From contig DPSD01000183.1 in NCBI GenBank assembly GCA_003538495.1, positions 1 to 5,680 of the forward strand: a stretch of 5,680 bases of DNA, read 5' to 3'. Below the pieces are notes generated by a model. The model made no database searches. It was not told where the DNA came from and was given only the letters and a program-made list of their open reading frames with translations. The translations under genes and the position numbers were made by a program. The DNA comes from Accumulibacter sp. GTDB taxonomy: Bacteria; Pseudomonadota; Gammaproteobacteria; Burkholderiales; Rhodocyclaceae. Each line of letters opens with the position of its first letter. Positions within the stretch are counted from its first letter, which is position 1. Positions 1-5,680 of the stretch are shown one piece after another.

Positions 1-26
1 CATACCACAGTGGACAAGGCTCGGGA

Positions 27-55
27 TGGACTATTCGCTCGCCTTCGCCAATAAT
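27..55 (+). promoter_or_regulatory. possible sigma70-type promoter
   Basis: A -35-like hexamer TGGACT (27-32) is separated by exactly 17 bases from a -10-like hexamer AATAAT (50-55). These match the consensus at 4/6 and 5/6 positions. In this GC-rich sequence an AT-rich hexamer at the right distance is notable. Transcription would start near 62 and give a leader of about 80 bases before the ATG at 145. The call rests on sequence match only; chance occurrence is possible. Confidence 0.35.
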
Positions 56-135
56 GGCGCGCCGTAGGCGTCGCCGTGAGCCGTTTACCACCGACTGCGG
101 CTGCGGCAATTCAGGAGTGGACCCATTTTTTTGTC

Positions 136-139
136 GAGG
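136..139 (+). promoter_or_regulatory. ribosome binding site deciding the start of the small gene
   Basis: GAGG lies 5 bases upstream of the ATG at 145. It favours this ATG over the upstream in-frame GTG at 76, which has only a weak AGG (66-68) before it. Confidence 0.45.
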
Positions 140-144
140 CGGTG

Positions 145-417
145 ATGCGCTATCAGGTTTTCGTTGAAGAAGAGCAAGGTGCCGAAGGCGCCGGGGATCT
201 GGGCAATTTTGACAGTCTCACCGAGGTCTGGGAGTTCATCCGCAGCCACCTGCCGACAGGCGTCTTCAGCGATCGACGTCTGGTCTGGGTCAAGGATCGC
301 CAGGCCGACGGCGACGTCGCCTTCTCGGTGACCGCCGAGCTGTGGAACCAGAACTGCGAAACGCCGCTGGCGTTCGCCCGCTGCTTCAAGATGTTTCTTG
401 ATTTCAAGGGCAAGTAG
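145..417 (+). CDS. small hypothetical protein (90 aa)
   Basis: I do not recognise this protein. It is 90 residues long, acidic near the start (an EEE run), rich in aromatic residues and has no signal peptide or membrane segment, so it is probably a small soluble cytoplasmic protein. It has two cysteines near the C-terminus and ends in basic and aromatic residues (FKMFLDFKGK). An in-frame GTG at 76 would add 23 residues. That extension contains a TTA codon and consecutive TTT codons, which are unlike the G/C-ending codons further on, and it would begin only about 14 bases after the predicted transcription start. I therefore prefer the ATG at 145, which has GAGG upstream. The body from 145 has typical third-position G/C bias, supporting real coding. 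The transporter gene follows after 81 bases on the same strand. No function is inferred. Confidence 0.65.
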   Translation: MRYQVFVEEEQGAEGAGDLGNFDSLTEVWEFIRSHLPTGVFSDRRLVWVKDRQADGDVAFSVTAELWNQNCETPLAFARCFKMFLDFKGK

Positions 418-498
418 CGCCGCGCCGAGCGCGCCAGGTCGACATCCATCGATAGCTCCCCTGCTGGGCGACCTGCCGAACGCGCACCGCGCTGCGCA

Positions 499-1692
499 AT
501 GACTGCTCCACCACCGTCGTTCGGCCTCTCCTTCCTGCTGACCACGCTGGTCGCGCTCGGCCCCCTGTCGACCGACCTCTACCTGCCGGCGCTGCCAACG
601 CTGGCCAGGGTGTTTGCCAGCGACGCGGCCGGCGTGCAACTGACGCTGTCAGTCTTTCTCGCCGGCTTTGCCTGCGGACAACTGCTCTACGGTCCGCTCT
701 CCGATCGCTTCGGCCGCCGGCCGCTGATGCTCGGCGGGCTGGCGATCTACTGTCTGGCGACCATCGGCTGCATCCTTGCCCCAAGCATCGAGCTGCTGAT
801 CGGCGCGCGCTTCGTGCAGGCGGTCGGCGCCTGCGCCGGCCCGGTGCTCGCCCGGGCGGTCGTTCGCGACGTCTGGGGCGCCACCGAGTCGGCGCGGATC
901 ATTGCCTACATGGGCGGCGCGATGGCCATTGCGCCACTGCTCGGACCGACGCTCGGCGGCTTCCTGACGGTGCTCTTCGGCTGGCAAGCCAATTTTGCCG
1001 TGCTGCTGCTCGTTTCGCTGGTTCAGGGCATCGCCGTCGCGCGCCTGCTGCCCGAGAGCAATGTCCATCGCCATCCCGGAGCGACCAATCCACGCCAGCT
1101 ACTGGCCAACTTCCGGCAGCTGCTCGCCGACCGCGGCTATCTGGGCTACGTGCTCACCTTCTCGTTTTCCTACAGCGCGCTGTTCGCCTTCATTTCCGCG
1201 TCGTCCTTCGTCCTCGTCGATCGTTACGGACTGTCGCCGCAGGTCTACGGGATGTGCTTCGGCCTGGTCGTCGCCGGCTACCTGCTCGGCTCGGTCAGCT
1301 CGGGCCGGCTGGTCCGGCGCTTCGGTGGCGACACCCTGCTGGCCTGCGGCGCCTGGCTGGGAGCGATCGCCGGAGCGAGCATGGCGGTGCTGGAAATCGC
1401 CGGCGTGCACAGCATCGCCGCGATCCTCGGACCAATGTTCTTCTGCACCGTCGCCACCGGACTGGTGATGCCGAACGCCATTGCCCGGGCGCTGGCGCCG
1501 TATCCGGCAATGGCCGGCTCGGCATCGGCGCTGATGGGCTTCGTGCAGATGACCATGGCCGCGCTGGTCGGCATTGCCGTCGGGCACGGCCTGACCGACG
1601 GCAGCGGCGCGCTGGCGGCGGGCGTGGCGATCTGTACGGCGCTGGCGCCGCTGTCCTGGCTGGCGCTGCTCCGCGGCCGAGGCAAGCACTGA
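499..1692 (+). CDS. Bcr/CflA family multidrug efflux MFS transporter
   Basis: This is a complete 397-residue major facilitator, the usual length for the Bcr/CflA drug:H+ antiporter family, which exports compounds such as bicyclomycin, chloramphenicol or sulfonamides across the inner membrane. The signature DLYLPALP (26-33) ends the first helix and is the family's hallmark. MFS motif A, GPLSDRFGRR (65-74), sits in the loop between helices 2 and 3. RFVQAVGA (104-111) with ARAVVRD (118-124) matches the helix 4-5 region of this family. About 12 hydrophobic helices are visible, in two halves split by a polar loop near residues 185-212. The ATG at 499 is the only start codon between the upstream stop and the first helix, yet no Shine-Dalgarno sequence precedes it, so translation may be weak or leaderless. 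It lies 81 bases after the small gene. The substrate cannot be told from sequence. Confidence 0.93.
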   Translation: MTAPPPSFGLSFLLTTLVALGPLSTDLYLPALPTLARVFASDAAGVQLTLSVFLAGFACGQLLYGPLSDRFGRRPLMLGGLAIYCLATIGCILAPSIELLIGARFVQAVGACAGPVLARAVVRDVWGATESARIIAYMGGAMAIAPLLGPTLGGFLTVLFGWQANFAVLLLVSLVQGIAVARLLPESNVHRHPGATNPRQLLANFRQLLADRGYLGYVLTFSFSYSALFAFISASSFVLVDRYGLSPQVYGMCFGLVVAGYLLGSVSSGRLVRRFGGDTLLACGAWLGAIAGASMAVLEIAGVHSIAAILGPMFFCTVATGLVMPNAIARALAPYPAMAGSASALMGFVQMTMAALVGIAVGHGLTDGSGALAAGVAICTALAPLSWLALLRGRGKH

Positions 1693-1814
1693 CGACGGCG
1701 GCGCAGCTTTCGGACTAAGATTGCGGCGTTACCGGCTGCGTGGCGTTGACCACCGCAGTTTCAGGCCGCGCTGCGGCACTCGTCGGCAACCTTCTGCAAC
1801 CGCCTATCGACATC

Positions 1815-1818
1815 GGAG
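1815..1818 (+). promoter_or_regulatory. ribosome binding site deciding a TTG start
   Basis: GGAG is placed 7 bases upstream of the TTG at 1826. It supports TTG as the start of the ClpX-like gene, because the family-like protein sequence begins within a few residues of it (TPSAIVRYLDQYVIGQ). The in-frame codons upstream of it encode an Arg-rich stretch that resembles nothing in ClpX. Confidence 0.6.
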
Positions 1819-1825
1819 TTCCCGC

Positions 1826-2827
1826 TTGCTAGCCAGAGAAACCACACCCAGCGCGATCGTCAGGTATCTCGATCAGTACGTCATCGGCCAGGAGGAAGCC
1901 AAGAAGGTTCTGGCCGTCGCGGTCTATTCGCATTACCGGAAGATTGCCACCTTCGCGCACGACAAGGGCGCGATCGCCAAGAGCAATGTGCTGCTGGTCG
2001 GCCCTTCGGGAACCGGCAAGACGCTGCTCTGCGACACCTTGTCGAGGATGTTGAAGGTACCCTTCGTCACCGCCGACGCAACCTCGCTGGCGCAGACCAA
2101 GTACGTCAACGAGGAAATCGAGGCAGTGCTGCAACGGCTGGTGGACAAGGCCGACGACGACATCGCCAAGGCCCAGCACGGAATCATCTTCATCGACGAA
2201 ATCGACAAGCTGAAAGCGACCAATGCGCAGTCGGGGGCGATTTCCGGGGAAAGCGTCCAGCACGCGCTGCTGAAGATCATGGAAGGCTCGCCGGTAAAGC
2301 TCAAGGACAACCAGTACATCGATACCAGCAATGTCCTGTTCATCTGCGGTGGCGCCTTTGTCGGTCTCGAGAACATCATGTCCAAGACGCACGGCTTCGG
2401 CTTCATCGCCACCACCGCCGACGACAACCAGAACATTCTCGACCGCCTGAACAAGCGTGTGAAGCCGACCGACCTGTTCGAGTTCGGCCTGATTCCGGAA
2501 TTCACCGGCCGCCTGCCGGTCATCGCCAACCTGCACCAACTGAGCAAGGCGATGCTGGTGAGCATCATGAGCGTGCCAAAGAACTCGATCTATCGCCAGT
2601 ACGTCGAGATCTTCCGCGGCGAAGGCGTCGAGTTGCGGATCGGTCCGCGGGTCTTCGAGCAGATCGCCGAAATCGCCATCGAATACAAGACCGGCGCGCG
2701 CAGCCTGCGCGGCATCTTCGAGGAACTGATCACCCCGATCCTCTACGTGGTGCCCGATCACCCCGAGATCGGCCGGGTGGAAATCGCCTCGTTGTTCGAG
2801 GACGCGCGCCTTGTCGGCAGAAAGTGA
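1826..2827 (+). CDS. ClpX-like AAA+ unfoldase lacking the zinc-binding domain
   Basis: This 333-residue protein aligns over nearly its whole length with the AAA+ core of ClpX, the hexameric ATPase that unfolds proteins and feeds them to ClpP. Visible in order are the YVIGQEEAKKVLAVAVY box (18-34), Walker A GPSGTGKT (59-66), Walker B IIFIDE (120-125), the arginine finger in GLIPEFTGRLP (R229) and sensor 2 in KTGARSLR (R292). ATP binding and hydrolysis should therefore work. Canonical ClpX is about 420 residues with an N-terminal four-cysteine zinc domain, which is absent here. Even the longest in-frame extension, from TTG 1721, contains only one Cys. Compared with E. coli ClpX (recalled), pore-1 GYVG is KYVN (92-95), the pore-2 arginine region is SGAISGE (136-142), the RKH loop after EGS (153-155) is deleted, and the ClpP-docking IGF is FGF (191-193). 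It is probably a divergent paralogue, with housekeeping clpX elsewhere; databases may still name it clpX. The hydrolase gene overlaps its end. Confidence 0.9.
   Translation: MLARETTPSAIVRYLDQYVIGQEEAKKVLAVAVYSHYRKIATFAHDKGAIAKSNVLLVGPSGTGKTLLCDTLSRMLKVPFVTADATSLAQTKYVNEEIEAVLQRLVDKADDDIAKAQHGIIFIDEIDKLKATNAQSGAISGESVQHALLKIMEGSPVKLKDNQYIDTSNVLFICGGAFVGLENIMSKTHGFGFIATTADDNQNILDRLNKRVKPTDLFEFGLIPEFTGRLPVIANLHQLSKAMLVSIMSVPKNSIYRQYVEIFRGEGVELRIGPRVFEQIAEIAIEYKTGARSLRGIFEELITPILYVVPDHPEIGRVEIASLFEDARLVGRK
2798..2802 (+). promoter_or_regulatory. ribosome binding site inside the ClpX-like gene
   Basis: GAGGA lies 8 bases before the TTG at 2811, within the last codons of the ClpX-like gene. It supports TTG 2811 as the hydrolase start and suggests translational coupling of the two genes. 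Confidence 0.5.
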
Positions 2828-3701
2828 GCGCAGTCTGGCAAGCCCGCAGCGGACTCCGTCCGGCAAGCGCAGCGCCAGTAGCAGGTACGCCCGGGCGATC
2901 GCCACCGCTTGGGCGGCCGGGCGCATCGCGCTGGTAGTGGCGCTGATCGTCGGCACCGGAGTCAGCATGTTCCAGGATCGTCTGCTCTATTTCCCCGAAC
3001 CGGCCAGCGTCGCCGAGATGGTTTCGGGCGGCCTTTCGCCGTGGCCGTCAGCGCCCGACTTCCGCGGCCTGCTGGCCGAAGCGGACCGCCCGGCGCGCGC
3101 CACGGCGATCATTTTCCACGGCAACGCGGGCCACGCCGGTCACCGCCAGTTCTACGTCGGCCGCCTCACCCGGCTCGGTCTGCGGGTGATCCTCGCCGAG
3201 TATCCGGCCTACGGGCCACGCGCCGGCGAATTGGGCGAAAAAAGTCTGGTCACCGACGCCGAGCAGACCATTGCGCTGGCGCACCGGATGTACGGTGGAC
3301 CGCTGCTGATCATCGGTGAGTCGCTGGGTGCCGGCGTCGCCGCGGCGGCCAGCGCGCGGCAGCGTTCGGCGGTCGCCGGGCTGCTGCTGATCACCCCGTG
3401 GGACCGCCTGGAACACGTTGCCGCTCACCACTACCCCTGGCTGCCAGTACAGTGGCTACTGCACGACCGCTACGACAGCGTCGCGCACCTGGCGTCGTTC
3501 GGGCACCCGGTGCTGGTGGCCATCGCCGCCGACGACGGCATCGTGCCACCGCAGTTCGGCCGGGCGCTCTACGCGGCGCTCGGCGAACCCAAGCGGCTGG
3601 CGGTGATCGATGGCGCCGGACACAACGACTGGTTTGGCCGCCTCGACGACGCCTGGTGGCGGCAGGCGACCGACTTCCTGCTGAGCGACCAGGCGCCCTG
3701 A
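2811..3701 (+). CDS. membrane-anchored alpha/beta hydrolase (BEM46/ABHD13/YfhR-like)
   Basis: This 296-residue serine hydrolase has a polar basic N-terminus (1-28), one hydrophobic helix (about 39-54) and then the FQDRLLYFP motif (54-62), which typically follows the anchor in BEM46/ABHD13-like proteins. HGNAG (103-107) forms the oxyanion region. The nucleophile elbow is GESLGAG (169-175) with Ser171. Asp242 in the DGIVP motif and His271 in GAGHND complete the catalytic triad. Basic residues before the helix suggest an N-in orientation with the catalytic domain in the periplasm; this is inferred from the positive-inside rule. Family members act as esterases, thioesterases or lipases, and the substrate here is unknown. 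The TTG start lies 17 bases inside the ClpX-like gene in another frame. The next in-frame ATG (residue 53) would remove the anchor, so TTG is preferred. It converges with the slipin gene on the other strand. Confidence 0.88.
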   Translation: MSAESERSLASPQRTPSGKRSASSRYARAIATAWAAGRIALVVALIVGTGVSMFQDRLLYFPEPASVAEMVSGGLSPWPSAPDFRGLLAEADRPARATAIIFHGNAGHAGHRQFYVGRLTRLGLRVILAEYPAYGPRAGELGEKSLVTDAEQTIALAHRMYGGPLLIIGESLGAGVAAAASARQRSAVAGLLLITPWDRLEHVAAHHYPWLPVQWLLHDRYDSVAHLASFGHPVLVAIAADDGIVPPQFGRALYAALGEPKRLAVIDGAGHNDWFGRLDDAWWRQATDFLLSDQAP

Positions 3702-3733
3702 TCGGGCACCACGCTGATCGGCAGGAGCGCCAT

Positions 3734-3753
3734 CGGCTGCGATCAGCCGTTTT
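3734..3753 (+). terminator. possible Rho-independent terminator
   Basis: A perfect 6-bp GC-rich stem (CGGCTG 3734-3739 with CAGCCG 3744-3749) has a 4-base loop and is followed by TTTT (3750-3753). It lies 32 bases after the hydrolase stop, oriented to end the plus-strand transcript, and its loop and right arm overlap the slipin stop codon. The T-tract is short, so strength is doubtful. Confidence 0.45.
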
Positions 3754-4549
3754 CGGCCGCCGCGCTGCTGGGTGCTCTGCTGGCTGCTGCCGGTACCCGC
3801 GGTTTCAGGGCCGCGAGCAAATCGAGCGGCAGCGGCAGAACCACCGTCGTCGCCCGGTCGCCGGCGACCTGGGTCATGGTCTGCAGGTAGCGCAGCTGCA
3901 TCGCCTCCGGACGCTGGGCGAGCATCGTCGCCGCTTCGAGCAGCGCCGATGCCGCCTCCTTTTCGCCCTCGGCATGAATCACCTTGGCGCGTCGCTCGCG
4001 CTCGGCCTCGGCCTGGCGGGCGATGGCCCGGATCATCGACTCGTTGAGGTCGATATGCTTGATCTCGACGTTGGTGACCTTGATTCCCCACGAGTCGGTC
4101 TGCGCGTCGAGAATCTTCTGCACGTCGAGATTCAGCCGCTCGCGTTCGGCGAGCATCTCGTCGAGTTCGTGCTTGCCGAGGACGACGCGCAGCGTCGTCT
4201 GCGCCAGCTGCGAGGTGGCCATCAGGAAGTCCTCGACCTGGATGATCGCCCGCTGCGGATCGACGACGCGGAAGAAAACCACGGCATTGACCTTGACCGA
4301 GACGTTGTCGCGCGAGATCACGTCCTGCGGCGGGACGTCCATGGTCACCACCCGCAGGTCGACGCGAACCATCTGCTGGATGCCCGGGATGACGATCACC
4401 ATGCCGGGACCCTTGACCTTCCAGAAGCGGCCGAGCTGGAAGACGACGCCGCGCTGGTACTCGCGAAGGATGCGCAGCGAGCTGAACAGCACGATCAGCA
4501 ACAGCGGCAGCAGGATGCTGCCCAAGCCGAGATTGAGGTCAAAGATCAT
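3743..4549 (-). CDS. slipin / stomatin-like SPFH (band 7) membrane protein
   Basis: This complete 268-residue protein matches the size and layout of prokaryotic stomatins (slipins). A single N-terminal hydrophobic segment (about 7-25) is followed by [13 protein letters not shown] (30-42) and [12 protein letters not shown] (47-58), the opening of the SPFH/band 7 domain. The domain continues through [20 protein letters not shown] (76-95) to about residue 175. Next comes an Ala/Glu/Arg-rich helix (about 178-212) typical of the oligomerising coiled coil, and then a hydrophobic patch ([16 protein letters not shown], 233-248). In archaeal p-stomatin the equivalent patch is the site cut by the partner NfeD-type protease. 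The tail (250-268) is Ala/Pro/Ser-rich. Slipins scaffold membrane microdomains; the exact role here is unknown. The ATG overlaps the stop of nfeD in an ATGA, with AGGAG 7 bases upstream, so the two should be co-translated. Confidence 0.93.
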   Translation of the reverse strand: MIFDLNLGLGSILLPLLLIVLFSSLRILREYQRGVVFQLGRFWKVKGPGMVIVIPGIQQMVRVDLRVVTMDVPPQDVISRDNVSVKVNAVVFFRVVDPQRAIIQVEDFLMATSQLAQTTLRVVLGKHELDEMLAERERLNLDVQKILDAQTDSWGIKVTNVEIKHIDLNESMIRAIARQAEAERERRAKVIHAEGEKEAASALLEAATMLAQRPEAMQLRYLQTMTQVAGDRATTVVLPLPLDLLAALKPRVPAAASRAPSSAAAENG

Positions 4550-5680
4550 CGAGGTTCTCCTGGTGATGGCGGTAAATCGTCGACAGGGCGAAGCGCGAAG
4601 GACGGCGAATCGTCGATTGGCCGCACTTCGAGTGTCAGGCCGTGCATGGCGCGTACGCGTACCCGCTGCCCAGGCGTTAGCGGCGTCGCCGCGCGCACCA
4701 GCCAGCTTTCGCCATGGACCCGCGCCCAGGCCTGCTCACTGTCGACGGTCTGAACTTCGCCGGTGGCGCCGATCATTTCCTCCCGCCCGCTGACCACCGG
4801 CGCCCGGTGCGCGCGCAAGGCCAGGCCACCGCCCAGCAGCACCATCGCCGCGGAACTGGCTGCCAGCCCGAAGAGCAGCGGCAGCGGCACGCCGAGTCCT
4901 GGCACGTCACGGTCGAAGAGCAGCAGACCACCGGCCATGAAGGCGACGACGCCACCAACACCGAGGACGCCGAAGGCCGGGGTGATCACCTCGGCGGCCA
5001 GCAAGGCGATGCCCAGCACGATCAAGGCCAGACCGGCGTAGTTCACCGGCAGCATCTGCAGCGCGAACAGCGCCAGCAGCAGGCAGATCGCGCCGACCGT
5101 CCCGGGAACGCCGAAGCCTGGCGACGAAAACTCGAAGATCAGCCCGTAGATGCCGATCATCATCAGGATCAGCGCGAAGCTCGGGTTGGCAATCACCGAC
5201 AGCAGGCGATGACGCGCATCGGGCGGCAACTCCTGCGTCGCCAGGCCGCGGGTGGCCAGCGTCAGCGTCCCCGCTTGCAGCTGCACGCTGCGTCCGTCGA
5301 TCTGCGCCAACAGATTGGGCAGGTCGGGCGCGACGACGTCGATCACTTGCTCGCGCAAGGCCTCGGACGCGGTCAGGGTGACTGCTTCGCGGACCGCGCG
5401 CTCGGCCCATTCGGCGTTGCGCCCGTGCCGCTGCGCCAGCCCGCGGATGAAGGCCGCGGCGTCGTTGACCTGCTTGGTCTTCATCGTGTCGCCCGCCACC
5501 GGGGTGACGGGGGGCGTCGGTGCCGCGGTCGGCGCCGCGGCGGAGGGAGACGCTGGCGCGGCGTCGCCTGCTGGAGCCCGCGGTGCGGTTGGCGCCGCCG
5601 CCGGCGCCTCGGGTCGCGCCGGCGAGCCGGGCAGGCCGATCGACACCGGCGGCGCCGCACCGAGCGGGGGGGCCGGAGCC
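4546..5680 (-). CDS. nfeD: long-form NfeD family membrane-bound serine protease, 5' end missing
   Basis: The frame is open to the right edge, so the start is outside the window and a GTG at 5646 is only an internal codon. 377 C-terminal residues are visible (A1 at 5679-5677). [15 protein letters not shown] (1-15) fits the APxxxLGAAxPVSIG segment of the ClpP-like protease domain. After an Ala/Pro-rich stretch the domain resumes with [23 protein letters not shown] (71-93), EAL (106-108) and VIDVVAPDL (112-120), then LDGR-like IDGR (127-130). The catalytic Ser motif must lie upstream and cannot be seen. About five hydrophobic helices follow (near 168-184, 193-211, 214-232, 236-254 and 264-288). 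A C-terminal OB-fold NfeD domain then starts at [12 protein letters not shown] (298-309) and includes [19 protein letters not shown]. The family cleaves the tail of its stomatin partner, and here the slipin gene follows with a 4-base overlap. Confidence 0.92.
   Translation of the reverse strand, partial: APAPPLGAAPPVSIGLPGSPARPEAPAAAPTAPRAPAGDAAPASPSAAAPTAAPTPPVTPVAGDTMKTKQVNDAAAFIRGLAQRHGRNAEWAERAVREAVTLTASEALREQVIDVVAPDLPNLLAQIDGRSVQLQAGTLTLATRGLATQELPPDARHRLLSVIANPSFALILMMIGIYGLIFEFSSPGFGVPGTVGAICLLLALFALQMLPVNYAGLALIVLGIALLAAEVITPAFGVLGVGGVVAFMAGGLLLFDRDVPGLGVPLPLLFGLAASSAAMVLLGGGLALRAHRAPVVSGREEMIGATGEVQTVDSEQAWARVHGESWLVRAATPLTPGQRVRVRAMHGLTLEVRPIDDSPSFALRPVDDLPPSPGEPR
4557..4561 (-). 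promoter_or_regulatory. strong ribosome binding site for slipin inside nfeD
   Basis: On the minus strand AGGAG sits 7 bases before the slipin ATG (4549-4547), within the last codons of nfeD. It is the best Shine-Dalgarno match in the window and would allow efficient re-initiation at the 4-base overlap. Confidence 0.75.
5491..5634 (-). other. Ala/Pro-rich low-complexity stretch inside the NfeD protease domain
   Basis: About 48 residues (visible residues 16-63), almost entirely Ala, Pro, Thr, Ser and Gly, separate the GAAPPVSIG segment from the [13 protein letters not shown] segment. Both flanks match the ClpP-like domain, so this is an expanded surface loop rather than an N-terminus. In homologues as I recall them this loop is short and Gly-rich. 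Confidence 0.6.

Noticed and set aside
1..67. C-terminal end of an upstream plus-strand gene (frames stopping at 52-54 or 65-67)
   Set aside because: Both frames are open from the left edge but too short to judge, and neither short peptide is recognisable.
76..144. N-terminal extension of the small gene from GTG 76
   Set aside because: It has poor upstream ribosome binding, codon use (TTA, TTT TTT) unlike the rest, and would start only about 14 bases after the predicted transcription start.
435..475. Inverted repeat CAGGTCG / CGACCTG between the small gene and the transporter
   Set aside because: It is only 7 bp with a 27-base spacer and no T-tract, so neither a terminator nor an operator is supported.
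1693..1825. Promoter for the ClpX-like gene (TAAGAT at 1716, TTGACC at 1746)
   Set aside because: Neither hexamer has a matching partner at 16-18 bases. I see no convincing promoter or terminator in this 133-base gap.
1829..2968. Long open frame (379 aa) on the minus strand opposite the ClpX-like gene
   Set aside because: It mirrors a clear ClpX-family gene. Its protein is a compositional shadow caused by high G/C at third positions and has no recognisable domain.
3698..3721. Direct repeat CTGATCGG (3698 and 3714)
   Set aside because: It is an 8-base match and one copy includes the hydrolase stop codon; probably chance.
3398..4793. Long plus-strand open frames opposite slipin and nfeD
   Set aside because: They are Arg/Asp/His- or Ser/Arg-rich shadows of two well-identified minus-strand genes.
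5644..5646. GTG as the start of nfeD
   Set aside because: The frame stays open to the window edge, and the residues before it match the ClpP-like domain, so the real start is further upstream.

Overview
The window is GC-rich, densely coding bacterial DNA with strongly G/C-ending codons. Tightly packed genes, Shine-Dalgarno sites and a Bcr/CflA-type exporter point to a Gram-negative proteobacterium. A betaproteobacterium such as a Rhodocyclales/Accumulibacter relative is my guess, based on general protein style and not on a marker gene. No RNA gene, insertion sequence, CRISPR array or phage gene is visible.

Layout: (1) 1-144 is a leader holding a possible sigma70-type promoter. (2) 145-417 (+) is a 90-residue protein I do not recognise. 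(3) 499-1692 (+) is a complete 12-helix drug-efflux transporter of the Bcr/CflA family. (4) 1826-2827 (+) is a ClpX-like AAA+ unfoldase without the zinc-binding domain. (5) 2811-3701 (+) is a membrane-anchored alpha/beta hydrolase whose start lies inside the end of the ClpX-like gene. (6) 3743-4549 (-) is a slipin (stomatin/SPFH family), converging on the hydrolase. (7) 4546-5680 (-) is the 3' part of a long-form NfeD membrane protease gene, which runs off the right edge and overlaps the slipin gene by 4 bases.

Two functional pairs stand out. NfeD and slipin form the well-known membrane protease/stomatin pair, translationally coupled through an ATGA overlap with a strong ribosome binding site. 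The ClpX-like gene and the hydrolase form a second overlapping pair, both with TTG starts. The ClpX-like protein is the most interesting item. Its ATPase machinery (Walker A, Walker B, arginine finger, sensor 2) is intact. The parts that canonical ClpX uses to recognise, grip and deliver substrates are altered or missing: zinc domain, pore-1 glycines, pore-2 arginine, RKH loop and IGF loop. This suggests a specialised unfoldase or remodeller rather than the housekeeping ClpX of this organism.
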